DNA of 64,000 nt from Actinomadura latina NBRC 106108 (GTDB lineage: Bacteria; Actinomycetota; Actinomycetes; Streptosporangiales; Streptosporangiaceae): contig NZ_BCQS01000016.1 of assembly GCF_001552195.1 (NCBI RefSeq), forward strand, positions 1 to 64,000. Reading direction: 5' to 3'. The notes beneath the pieces are model-generated. The model was given only the letters and a program-made list of their open reading frames with translations, did not search any database and was not told the origin of the DNA. Shown piece after piece: positions 55,365 to 63,934 of this stretch. The position numbers and the translations under genes are program-made. Numbering within the stretch: the stretch's first letter is position 1; each line of letters opens with the position of its first letter.

Positions 55365-57803
55365 GTGACCGAGCGTTACCCGGATCAGTGGGAGGCCGAC
55401 GTCGTCCTGAGCGACGGCGGGACGGCCCACCTGCGCCCCATCCGGCCCGATGACGCGGGCCTGCTGCGGTCGTTCCACGAGCGGCTGTCCCCGGAGTCGA
55501 TCTACTACCGGTTCTTCTCGCCGCGCCCGCACCTGTCGGACCGTGACGTCGAGCACTTCACCACCGTCGACCACGACCGGCGTGTCGCGCTGATCGCCAC
55601 GATCGCGGGTGTGATGGTGGCGGTCGTCCGGTATGACCGGCTGGGCGAGCGGCCGGAGACGGCGGAGGTCGCGTTCCTCGTGGAGGACGCGCACCAGGGC
55701 CGCGGCATGGCCGCGGTGCTGCTGGAGCACATCGCGGCCGCCGCGCGGGAGCGGGGCGTGCGGCGGTTCGTGGCGAGCGTGCTGCCCGACAACCGCCGGA
55801 TGACGCGGGTGTTCCGGGAGGCGGGCTACCGGGCGGAGCAGCGGTTCGAGGAGGGCGTGATCGAACTCGTCCTCGACCTGGAACCGACCGACACCTCGCT
55901 GGAGGTCATGACGGCCCGCGAGCACCGGGCCGAGTCGCGGTCGATCCAGCGGCTGCTGTTCCCGGGGTCGGTCGCGGTCATCGGGGCGAGCCGCGCGGAG
56001 CACAGCGTGGGGCAGACCGTCCTGCGCAACCTGCTGGGCGGGGACTTCAGCGGGCCGGTCTACCCGGTGCATCCGACGGCGGTGGCGGTGGCGGGGGTCC
56101 GTGCTTACGCGTCGGTCCTGGAGATTCCGGACGATGTGGACCTCGCGGTCGTCGCCGTCCGTGCCGACACCGTCCACGAGGTCGTGGAGCAGTGCGCGGG
56201 CAAGGGCGTGCACGGCTTGGTCGTGGTGTCGTCCGGCTTCGGCGAGGTCGGTGAGGAGGGACGCGCCGCGCAGGAGGAACTGGTGAGCCTCGCCCGCGCC
56301 TACGGGATGCGTGTCGTCGGCCCCAACTGCCTGGGCATCGCCAACACCGACACGGATGTGCGGCTCAACGCGACCCTTGCGCCGACCATGCCGGGACGCG
56401 GGCCGGTGGGTTTCTTCTCGCAGTCCGGTGCGCTGGGCATCGCCATCTTGCAGCGGACGGCCGAACGCGGCCTGGGCCTGTCGACGTTCGTCTCCGCCGG
56501 CAACCGGGCGGACGTCTCCGGCAACGACCTCATGCAGTACTGGGAGGAGGACCCGGCGACCAAGGCCGTCCTCCTGTACCTGGAGTCGCTGGGCAACCCC
56601 CGCAAGTTCGCGCGGCTGGCGCGCAGGCTCGGCCGCCGCAAGCCGATCGTGGCGGTGAAGAGCGGACGCAGCACGCAGGGAATCCCGCTGGGGCACGCCG
56701 CGCGCGCCCTCACCCTGCCCGACCACGCGGTCAGCGCGCTGTTCGAGCAGGCGGGCGTCATCCGGGTCGAGGACCTGGCCGAGTTGTTCGACGTGGCGCA
56801 GGTGCTGGCCTACCAGCCGCTCCCGGCCGGTGACCGCGTCGCGATCATCGACAACTCCAACTCGCTGGGACTGCTGGCGCAGGACGAGGCCGTCGCGCTC
56901 GGCCTGGACGTCCGGCCGCGCGTCGACCTCGGCCCGAGCGCGGACGCCGACGACTACGAGGCCGCCCTCGCCGACGCCCTCGCCGACGACGCGGTCGACG
57001 CGGTCGTGGCGCTGTTCACCCCGCCGACGATCGGCGGCTTCGACGTGCGCGTCCCCGAGAAGATCCTCCGGCTGGCCGCCGGGGCCGGGAAGCCGATCGT
57101 GGCGACCTACCTGGGCAGCGAGGGCATGCCCGCCGAGCTGCGCGTCCCCGGCCCCGACGGGATGCCCGCCGAGGGCTCGGTGCCGTCCTACACCTCGCCG
57201 GAGGACGCCGTCCGGGCGCTGGCGTACGTGATCCGGTACGCGCAGTGGCGGCAGCGCCCCGCGGGGCACACGCCGGTGTTCGCGGACGTCGACCGCGCCC
57301 GCGCGCGCGTCCTGGTCGCGGAATGGCTCGGCGACGGCGGCCCGGTGGACGTCCCGCCGAAGCAGGCGGCGGAGCTCCTCGGCTGCTACGGCATCGACGT
57401 CGCCGAAGGCGGCGACGGGGTGCCGACCCGCGTCGTCGTCAGGGAGGACCACTCGTTCGGCCCGCTGATCTCGTTCGGCATCGCCGACGAGACCGCCGAC
57501 CTGCTCGACGACCGCGCCTACCGCCTGTCGCCGCTGGCGGACGTGGACGCCGCGGAGATGATCCGCGCCATCCGCACCGCCCCGCTGCTGCTCGGCCACC
57601 GGGGCGCCGAACCCGTGGACGTGGCGGCCCTCGAACAGCTGCTGCTGCGCGCGTCCCGCCTCGGCTACGACCTTCCCGAGGTGGCGCGCCTGGAGCTGAA
57701 CCCCGTCATGGTGGACGGAACGGGCGTCACGGTGCGAGAGGTGAGGCTGACACTGGAACGCCCCCTGGGTCCCCGCACCGAGATGGGCCCTCGCCGCCTC
57801 TGA
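55365..57803 (+). CDS. GNAT domain fused to an NDP-forming acyl-CoA synthetase-like module
   Basis: This 812-residue protein has an N-terminal GNAT (about 10-165: RPIRPDDAGLLRSFHERL, EDAHQGRGMAAVLLEHIAAA) and a CoA-binding module (LFPGSVAVIGASRAEHSVGQ), then GPNCLGIAN, FFSQSGALGIAILQ and GHAARALTLPDH (His site). The ATP-grasp part appears shortened: after PPKQAAELLGCYGIDV the text jumps to FGPLISFGIADETADLLDD, without the usual lysine and HKTDVGG segment. This resembles Pat-type protein acetyltransferases in which the synthetase is inactive and senses acetyl-CoA. The acetylated target is unknown. Confidence 0.88.
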   Translation: MTERYPDQWEADVVLSDGGTAHLRPIRPDDAGLLRSFHERLSPESIYYRFFSPRPHLSDRDVEHFTTVDHDRRVALIATIAGVMVAVVRYDRLGERPETAEVAFLVEDAHQGRGMAAVLLEHIAAAARERGVRRFVASVLPDNRRMTRVFREAGYRAEQRFEEGVIELVLDLEPTDTSLEVMTAREHRAESRSIQRLLFPGSVAVIGASRAEHSVGQTVLRNLLGGDFSGPVYPVHPTAVAVAGVRAYASVLEIPDDVDLAVVAVRADTVHEVVEQCAGKGVHGLVVVSSGFGEVGEEGRAAQEELVSLARAYGMRVVGPNCLGIANTDTDVRLNATLAPTMPGRGPVGFFSQSGALGIAILQRTAERGLGLSTFVSAGNRADVSGNDLMQYWEEDPATKAVLLYLESLGNPRKFARLARRLGRRKPIVAVKSGRSTQGIPLGHAARALTLPDHAVSALFEQAGVIRVEDLAELFDVAQVLAYQPLPAGDRVAIIDNSNSLGLLAQDEAVALGLDVRPRVDLGPSADADDYEAALADALADDAVDAVVALFTPPTIGGFDVRVPEKILRLAAGAGKPIVATYLGSEGMPAELRVPGPDGMPAEGSVPSYTSPEDAVRALAYVIRYAQWRQRPAGHTPVFADVDRARARVLVAEWLGDGGPVDVPPKQAAELLGCYGIDVAEGGDGVPTRVVVREDHSFGPLISFGIADETADLLDDRAYRLSPLADVDAAEMIRAIRTAPLLLGHRGAEPVDVAALEQLLLRASRLGYDLPEVARLELNPVMVDGTGVTVREVRLTLERPLGPRTEMGPRRL

Positions 57804-57884
57804 CCCCGGCCTGCCCGCACCCTCCTCAGACTTCAGACCCCCGCGCGCTCCAAATCATGGGGCGGGTCGTGTCCTGGGCGGGCG

Positions 57885-58202
57885 TTACCCCGGAGGCGCC
57901 GGTGGCCTGGGCTCCGGGGTGGGCGGGACGGGGTCCGGCTCGGGGCCCGGCGGGATCGGCTCCGGCGGCGGGGCGGGCGGCGTCGGTTCCGGGGCCGGGC
58001 CAGGCGGAGTGGGCTCCGGCGGCGGGCCGGGCGGGACCGGTTCGGGCGACGGGCCCGGCGGGACGGGGCCGGGCGGCTGCGGCGCGGGCCCCGGTGACGG
58101 GCCGGGCGGCGGCTCGGGCGGCACCGGGGGCTGCGGCGTGGGGGCCGGGTCCGGGGTGGGCGGCGGCACCGGCGGCGGGGTCGGCAGTGGATGCTCGTCC
58201 AT
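57885..58202 (-). CDS. proline-rich small protein
   Basis: This 105-residue ORF is almost all Pro, Gly and Glu in PPGPxPEP-type repeats (start MDEHPLPTPPPVPPPTPDP). AGGGGG precedes the ATG. It could be a real low-complexity linker-like protein or a by-product of strand-biased G-rich DNA; the opposite strand reads Gly/Ser. No domain is seen. Confidence 0.45.
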   Translation of the reverse strand: MDEHPLPTPPPVPPPTPDPAPTPQPPVPPEPPPGPSPGPAPQPPGPVPPGPSPEPVPPGPPPEPTPPGPAPEPTPPAPPPEPIPPGPEPDPVPPTPEPRPPAPPG

Positions 58203-58289
58203 GCCCGCCCCCTACCCCGCAGGCGCCCGGATGACCGCCCACCGGGCCGGTCATGTGCGCGGCCGCCCCGGACAGGGCAGGATGGGGCC

Positions 58290-58871
58290 ATGAGGGAAAC
58301 CCGAGCGACCGCAGGCGGGTTGCGCACGGCGATCGAGCGCAGCGGCTACTACCCGGCCCTGGTCGCGGACGCGGTCGAGTCGGCCGTGGGCGACGAGCAC
58401 GTCGTCGCCTACGTCGTTCACCACGAGGCGACGTTCGACCCCGCGATGGAGGTGCGGCGGCACGTGACGGTGCTCGTGCTGTCCGCGAACCGGCTGCTGG
58501 TCTGCCACACCGACGAGCATCCGCCCGGCGAGGGGATGGCCCAGCCGCACGCGTCCACCACCACCGAGGCCGTCAAACTCGAACGCGTCCAGTCGGTCGC
58601 GGTGACGCGCGTCGTCCCGGACCCCGCGTCCTACGTGCCGGGCGTGCCGCCCACCGAGGTCGTGCTGACCATCGGCTGGGGCGCCATCGCCCACATCGAC
58701 CTCGAACCGGCGACGTGCGGCGACGAGAACTGCGAGGCCGACCACGGCTACACCGGCAGCGTCACCGCCGACGACCTGTCCCTGCGGGTCAGCGAGGCGG
58801 CCGACGGCGCGGACGCGGTGGCCCAGGTGCTGGCCTTCGCCGAGGAACTGTCCGCGGCGACCGCCCGGTGA
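58290..58871 (+). CDS. DUF5998 family protein
   Basis: This 193-residue protein matches the DUF5998 family: LRTAIERSGYYPALVADAVE, VVHHEATFDPAMEVRRHVTV, PATCGDENCEADHGYTG. The function is unknown. CAGGAT lies 6 nt before ATG 58290 and no Shine-Dalgarno is seen, so it may be leaderless. It overlaps the next gene by 4 bp (GTGA) and is almost always paired with it in actinomycetes, as far as I recall. Confidence 0.8.
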   Translation: MRETRATAGGLRTAIERSGYYPALVADAVESAVGDEHVVAYVVHHEATFDPAMEVRRHVTVLVLSANRLLVCHTDEHPPGEGMAQPHASTTTEAVKLERVQSVAVTRVVPDPASYVPGVPPTEVVLTIGWGAIAHIDLEPATCGDENCEADHGYTGSVTADDLSLRVSEAADGADAVAQVLAFAEELSAATAR

Positions 58872-59995
58872 CGGGGGCGGTCATGGAGCCGCCCGTCCCG
58901 AGGTACGGGGCGGGGGCCCTCGCCGACCTGCCGGGCTCGGTGCTCGCGGCGCTGGGCGTGCCGGGCGAGGCCGACGTGCTGGGGCTGCCCGAGCTGCCGC
59001 GCGCCTGCGTCCTGCTCGTCGACGGGCTCGGCTGGGAGCAGCTCAAGGCGCACCCGGACGAGGCGCCCTACCTGAACGCGATGGACGGCGGCCCGATCAC
59101 GGCCGGGTTCCCGGCGACGACCGTCACCAGCCTCGCCTCGCTCGGGACGGGCGCGCCGCCCGGCGCGCACGGGCTGCTGGGCCTGCAGGTGGCGGTCCCG
59201 GGCGCCGGGCGGCTGCTGAACTGCCTGCACTGGACGGACGACGACCCCGACCCGGCGGACTTCCAGCCCGTCCCGACCGTGTACGAGCGGGCGGCGGCGG
59301 CCGGCGTCGAGGCCGGGTACGTGTCGCTCCGGCAGTACAAGCGGTCCGGGCTGACCCGGGCGACCGCGCGCGGCGCCGACTACCTGTCCGCCGAGAGCCT
59401 CGGGCAGATCGTCGGGCGCGCCGAGATGGCCCTGCGCCGGGGCGACCGCGCGTACGTCACCGTGTACCACGCCGACCTCGACGCGACCGGCCACCGGTTC
59501 GGCGTCGACTCCGCCGACTGGCGGCACCAGCTCCGGTTCGTGGACATGCTCGTCCAGCGGGTCGCGGCCGTCCTGCCGCCCGGTTCGGCCCTGTACGTCA
59601 CCGCCGACCACGGCATGGTCGACCCGGCCGAGCGGGTGGACGCCGACACCGTCCCCGAGCTGCGGGAGGGCGTCGCGCTCCTCGGCGGGGACGCCCGCTG
59701 CCGATACGTCTACAGCGAGCCGGGCGCCCACGGCGACGTCCTCGCCGCCTGGACGGCCCTGCTCGGCGACCGGGCCTGGGTGGTCCCGCGCGAGCGGGCC
59801 GTGGCGGACGGCTGGTTCGGCCCGCTCGGCGACGGGATGGCCGAGCGCATCGGGGACGTGATCGCCGTCCCGCACGGCGACCTCGCGATCGTCGCGTCCG
59901 AGCGGGAGTTCTGGCTGGAGCGGATGGTCGGCATGCACGGCTCCCTCGTCCCGGCCGAGCAGCTCGTCCCGCTGCTCACCACGTCCCGCCCCTGA
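58868..59995 (+). CDS. alkaline phosphatase-superfamily (nucleotide pyrophosphatase/PDE) protein
   Basis: This is a 375-residue metallo-phosphodiesterase-type protein. RACVLLVDGLGWEQLKAHP holds a first metal Asp; FPATTVTSLASLGTGAPPGA holds the nucleophile Thr; AYVTVYHADLDATGHRFGV and TADHGMVDPAERV complete the metal sites. It has no signal peptide. GTG 58868 overlaps the DUF5998 stop; ATG 58883 is possible. The substrate is a phosphate mono/diester of unknown identity. Confidence 0.85.
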   Translation: MTGAVMEPPVPRYGAGALADLPGSVLAALGVPGEADVLGLPELPRACVLLVDGLGWEQLKAHPDEAPYLNAMDGGPITAGFPATTVTSLASLGTGAPPGAHGLLGLQVAVPGAGRLLNCLHWTDDDPDPADFQPVPTVYERAAAAGVEAGYVSLRQYKRSGLTRATARGADYLSAESLGQIVGRAEMALRRGDRAYVTVYHADLDATGHRFGVDSADWRHQLRFVDMLVQRVAAVLPPGSALYVTADHGMVDPAERVDADTVPELREGVALLGGDARCRYVYSEPGAHGDVLAAWTALLGDRAWVVPRERAVADGWFGPLGDGMAERIGDVIAVPHGDLAIVASEREFWLERMVGMHGSLVPAEQLVPLLTTSRP

Positions 59996-60066
59996 CACCC
60001 CGCGGATGTGAGATGAACCAGGCCTCGCCCCTCCCTAATCCGGGCATCGGCGGTCAAACTGGCCGT

Positions 60067-60897
60067 GTGCACCCTCTCATCGAAGTGCCCGCACTGGACC
60101 GGCTGCTGCGACGCCAGACGCCCGTGATCCTGCTGGACGTCCGATGGCACCTGGCGGGGCCGCCGGGGATCGAGTCCTACCGCAAGGGGCATCTGCCCGG
60201 CGCCGCCTTCATCGACCTCGACCGGGACGTGGCCGGGCCGCCCGGCCCCGGCGGCCGCCACCCCCTCCCCGAACCCGTCGATTTCGAGTCGGCGATGCGC
60301 CGCGCCGGCGTGTCGCAGGACAGCCTGGTCGTGGTCTACGACGACGCCGACTCCACGTCCGCGGCCCGTGTGTGGTGGTCGCTGCGCTACTTCGGGCACG
60401 AGCGGGTCCGCGTCCTGGACGGCGGGTTCCGCGCCTGGACGGAGGCGGGCCTCCGGGTGAGCGCCGCCGAACCCGAGGTGAAGCCGGGCGACTTCATCGC
60501 CAACCCGGGCCGCCTTCCGGTCCTGGACGCGGAGGGCGCCGCCGAGCTGGCCAGGGCGGGCGTCCTCCTCGACGCCCGCGCCGCCGAGCGCTACCGCGGC
60601 GAGCAGGAACCGGTCGATCCGGTCGCCGGGCACATCCCGGGCGCCCGTAACGCCCCCACGTCCGGCAACGTCGGCGTGGACGGCCGCTTCCTGCCGCCCG
60701 GACTTCTGCGCGAGCGCTTCGCCCAGCTCGGCGCGACCGACGCCCTGGACGTCGGCGCCTACTGCGGCTCCGGCGTCACCGCCGCCCACGAGATCCTCGC
60801 CCTCAGCCTCGCCGGCATCCCGGCCGCCCTCTACGTCGGCTCGTGGTCCGACTGGGTGACCGACTCGACCAACCCCGTAGCCACCGGCGACAACTGA
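60067..60897 (+). CDS. sulfurtransferase (rhodanese / 3-mercaptopyruvate type)
   Basis: This is a 276-residue two-domain rhodanese. The N-terminal inactive domain has LDVRWHLAGPPG, YRKGHLPGAAFIDLDRDV. The C-terminal active domain has LDARAAERYRGEQEPVDPVA, HIPGARNAP, and catalytic Cys233 in AYCGSGVTA, the loop form of mercaptopyruvate sulfurtransferases. It moves sulfane sulfur to acceptors such as cyanide or thiols. GTG 60067 begins the conserved part; ATG 60013 is the longer alternative. Confidence 0.88.
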   Translation: MHPLIEVPALDRLLRRQTPVILLDVRWHLAGPPGIESYRKGHLPGAAFIDLDRDVAGPPGPGGRHPLPEPVDFESAMRRAGVSQDSLVVVYDDADSTSAARVWWSLRYFGHERVRVLDGGFRAWTEAGLRVSAAEPEVKPGDFIANPGRLPVLDAEGAAELARAGVLLDARAAERYRGEQEPVDPVAGHIPGARNAPTSGNVGVDGRFLPPGLLRERFAQLGATDALDVGAYCGSGVTAAHEILALSLAGIPAALYVGSWSDWVTDSTNPVATGDN

Positions 60898-60910
60898 CCC
60901 GCCCCCGGCA

Positions 60911-60930
60911 CGGCCGGCGCCCGCCGGCCG
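60911..60930. terminator. terminator between the sulfurtransferase and CHAT genes
   Basis: CGGCCGGC-GCCC-GCCGGCCG, an 8-bp stem with a 4-nt loop, lies between convergent stops. Confidence 0.6.
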
Positions 60931-60986
60931 GGGTGTGCCGCGGGAGGGACGCGTCGCGGCGCGAGGCCCGCTGGTCCGCGGAGGCA

Positions 60987-63488
60987 TCAGCCGGCGCCCA
61001 TGGGCAGGAAACCCAGGGTGGCCGCGGTGCGGGGGAGGGCCGCCAGCGCCTTGGACGGTGATCGGCCGGCCTTCACGGCCTGGTGGAAGGCGGCCATGAA
61101 CTCCGGGGTGGCGTCGTCGCGGACCGGGGTCACGCTGGCGATCACCGTGGCGGTGCCGAGGGCGAGGAGGGCGCCGGCCATGCCGAGGACGGCGTCGCCC
61201 TCGTCGGCGCGGCCGATGTCGCAGGCGGACAGGACGATCAAGCGCGGCGGGACGGCCAGCTCGTCGAGGTCGTGCACCATCAGCGGTCCGTCGGCGAGGC
61301 GCAGCCGGGAGAACAGGGCGTTTCCCTCGCGGAACTCGCCGTGCGCCGCGATGTGGGCGACGGCCGCGCCGTCGAGGGCGTCCCGGACGGGTTCGGCGCG
61401 CGCGCCGGGACCGGCCAGCACGCGGGCCTCCGGGTGCAGGCCGCGGAGGGCCGTGACCTCGCGTTCGGCGTGCTGGAGGTCGGGGCCCGCGACGAGCACC
61501 GTGTGCCCGGCGGAAGGCGCCGCCGCCACCGCCTGGAGCCAGGCGCCCGCGGACGGGACGAGCGTGAACGGGCGTCCGGCCAGCGACGGGAGCGCGGCCC
61601 AGGGCAGGCCGTGCAGCGTCCCCGTCGGGGCGATGACGAGGTCCCGGTCGCCGAGGACGTCGTGCAGGGGAGCGAGCAGGAGGCCGTCGAGGCGTCCGGC
61701 CGTCCCCGCGAGGGTGGCGAGCGCCTGCGGGTCGTCCCGCTCGGCGGCGCGGCGCGCCGCGAAGCGGAGGAGGCCGGTCTCGTGGCCGATGCCCTCGCAC
61801 GGCCCCAGGCGGTGACGGCGGAGCCGGCCGCCCGCGACGGTGACGGCGTGCAGGCCGCCGTCGATCGCGATCAGCTCGACGAGGGCGCGGTCGCCGAGCG
61901 CCGCGGCGATCTCGGTGGCCTCGGCGGGGCGGGGCGGGAACGCGCCGGACGGGCGGCGCCGCGTCCGGGAGCGGATCCGCGCCTCCAGGGCGGCCATGTC
62001 CGGCAGGAGCGCGGACGGCGCGCCGCCCCGCGCGGTGTCGGCCGTGTGGTCGACGCTCAGGGCCCGGAGCGCGGCCAGCGCGGCGGCGCGCTCCGGGTCC
62101 CCGGGCGGGCGGACCCGGACCGGCCGCGCGATCGCCCGCCGCCGCTCCTCCACGGTCAGCAGCTCCCGCGCCGAGCGGGCCAGGCCGAGCCCCAGTCCGG
62201 CCAGTTCGGCGGCGAGTCCGGCCGCGCGGGCGCGCAGGTCGAGCGCACCGAGGATCTCCGCGTGCTCTTCGGTCACCTCCAGCCCGGCGCTGACGGCCGC
62301 CACGGCGCCCTCGCGGTCGTCCCGCGCCGCGCGTTCGAGGGCCAGGGCGTGCCAGGCGGCGATTCGGGCGCGGCCGCGCGAACGCCCGACGGAGGACAGC
62401 AGGTGCCCGGCGGGCCTGCCCAGGGTGAGCGCCACACGCGCGGCCACGATGCGGGCCTCGTCGGCGGCGTCGGGCCAGCCGCCGCTCTCCAGCCGTTCGG
62501 CCGTGGCGGCCGCCGAGCGGAGCAGGACGGGAGACCGTTCACCGGACGCCCACCTGGCCCTGAGCAGTGCGTGCTCGGCCAGGAGCATCCATCCGGTGCG
62601 CTCTTGCCGGGCGAATGTGGTGCGGGCATGCTCGGCCGCATCGGTGGCGTGTTCGGGGTTGCCGTCGGCCAGTTCGGCGTGGGCGAGGAGGAGGAAGCCG
62701 TCCGCGACATCGCATCCGTAACCGTTCGCCATGGCCGCATCCAGGGCGGCGGTGAGGACGGGACGTGCCTCAGCGGGCAGGCCGGCCATGATGAGGGTTT
62801 CCGCCTGGTCGAACCGGCACTGGGCCAGGCGTTCACCGGTCAGCCCGGGTTCGGCCTCGGCGAAGAGGCGAAGCGCGCGCGGGACGTCCCCACGCCGCGA
62901 CACCGCGAACGCGAGGTTGCCCTTGGACATGGCCGTTTGATGAAGCAGCCCAGCGGCCTCACCCACGGAGACGGCCTCCGACAACGCCTTCTCGGCGCCG
63001 TCGTAGTCGCCACGGAAGGCCAGCGCCAGACCGAGGTTGGTGAGGAGACCGTTCAGCACGGCCGGGTCATGACCGCCGCGCAGGCGGGGCAAGGCGTTCG
63101 CGGCCACTTCGCGTGCCTCGTCCAGCCGTCCGGCGCGAGCCAGGGCGCACGCCTTGTTCGCGGCCAGCCGGTCCGCGTCGGCGCCGTGCAGGACGGTCTC
63201 CGCCTCACGCGCATGGGACAGCGCCTCATTGACGTCACCGCGCGCGGTGAGCAGGCCGACGAGATTCATCCGCACCTGCGCCTCCGCATAACCCTCGGCC
63301 AGGTGCAAGGCCCGGTCGAGGTAGGCGAGGCCCTCGTCCAGCCGCCCCAGCTCCTTGGCGGCCAGCCCCGCAACGCGCAGCGCCAGAACGTCGTCGCCGC
63401 CCTCCAGCAGGTCCAGGGCCCGCGCGAGGGCGGTCGCGGGGTCCGTCGCCGCAGCCAGCAGCAGCGTGCGTTCGTCCCGCCCGGTCAC
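60987..63488 (-). CDS. TPR-CHAT domain protein (caspase-like protease)
   Basis: This is an 833-residue protein. Tetratricopeptide-like helices fill about 1-480 (LAKELGRLDEGLAYLDRAL, NEALSHAREAETVL, DPAVLNGLLTNLGLALAFRG). The CHAT domain follows, with the catalytic dyad at His716 (HIAAHGEF) and Cys756 (LIVLSACDIGRAD). CHAT domains are caspase/separase-like proteases. GTG 63488 overlaps the small gene (GTGA). It is third in an operon behind an ECF sigma factor, so its cleavage target may be the sigma factor or its partner. Confidence 0.88.
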   Translation of the reverse strand: MTGRDERTLLLAAATDPATALARALDLLEGGDDVLALRVAGLAAKELGRLDEGLAYLDRALHLAEGYAEAQVRMNLVGLLTARGDVNEALSHAREAETVLHGADADRLAANKACALARAGRLDEAREVAANALPRLRGGHDPAVLNGLLTNLGLALAFRGDYDGAEKALSEAVSVGEAAGLLHQTAMSKGNLAFAVSRRGDVPRALRLFAEAEPGLTGERLAQCRFDQAETLIMAGLPAEARPVLTAALDAAMANGYGCDVADGFLLLAHAELADGNPEHATDAAEHARTTFARQERTGWMLLAEHALLRARWASGERSPVLLRSAAATAERLESGGWPDAADEARIVAARVALTLGRPAGHLLSSVGRSRGRARIAAWHALALERAARDDREGAVAAVSAGLEVTEEHAEILGALDLRARAAGLAAELAGLGLGLARSARELLTVEERRRAIARPVRVRPPGDPERAAALAALRALSVDHTADTARGGAPSALLPDMAALEARIRSRTRRRPSGAFPPRPAEATEIAAALGDRALVELIAIDGGLHAVTVAGGRLRRHRLGPCEGIGHETGLLRFAARRAAERDDPQALATLAGTAGRLDGLLLAPLHDVLGDRDLVIAPTGTLHGLPWAALPSLAGRPFTLVPSAGAWLQAVAAAPSAGHTVLVAGPDLQHAEREVTALRGLHPEARVLAGPGARAEPVRDALDGAAVAHIAAHGEFREGNALFSRLRLADGPLMVHDLDELAVPPRLIVLSACDIGRADEGDAVLGMAGALLALGTATVIASVTPVRDDATPEFMAAFHQAVKAGRSPSKALAALPRTAATLGFLPMGAG

Positions 63489-63934
63489 AGGTGGATCCAG
63501 CTCGTCACGATCGAGGACCCGTCCTCCAGCCGGAACACCAGGCTGACCAGGCCCTGCGGGACGCGGGGAACGCAGAACAGCCCGGCCGGCTCGGCCCGCG
63601 CCGTGATCCCGTCCGGCGGCAGGTCCCGGTGCCGGACCTGGACGACCGCCGCCGCGGACGGGACGAGCCGCCCGGTGATCTCCCGCTCCCGGCCGCGTTC
63701 GGCCACCTCGATCTCCACCGTCGCGCCGGGGCACGCGAACGTCAGCGCCCGGCCCGCCGTGCCGCGCACCCCGGCCGCCGCCCGGCCGGCCCGGTCGTGC
63801 GCCAGCTCCGCGAGCGTCGCGGACGGCGTCCGCCACGCGATCGACGCGCGCGCCGCGGCCAGCACCTCCGCCGGCACGGGGTCCAGGAGCTCGAACGCGT
63901 CCCGGACCCCGGACATCAGCTCGTCGTCGTTCAC
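63485..63934 (-). CDS. small protein between ECF sigma and CHAT
   Basis: This 149-residue protein has an N-terminal helical region (ELMSGVRDAFELLDPVPAEV) and a beta-rich C-terminal half (ATVEIEVAERGREREITGRL, GLFCVPRVPQGLVSLVFRLE). It recurs in this position in actinomycete sigma-CHAT loci. It could be an adaptor or CHAT substrate. It overlaps both neighbours by 4 bp. No signal peptide is seen. Confidence 0.75.
   Translation of the reverse strand: MNDDELMSGVRDAFELLDPVPAEVLAAARASIAWRTPSATLAELAHDRAGRAAAGVRGTAGRALTFACPGATVEIEVAERGREREITGRLVPSAAAVVQVRHRDLPPDGITARAEPAGLFCVPRVPQGLVSLVFRLEDGSSIVTSWIHL

Noticed and set aside
57919..58293. Gly/Ser-rich plus-strand ORF
   Set aside because: Mirror of the proline-rich frame with no start signal; not listed as a gene.
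60013..60066. 18-residue N-terminal extension of the sulfurtransferase
   Set aside because: Possible ATG, but conserved rhodanese sequence begins at GTG 60067; kept only as an alternative.
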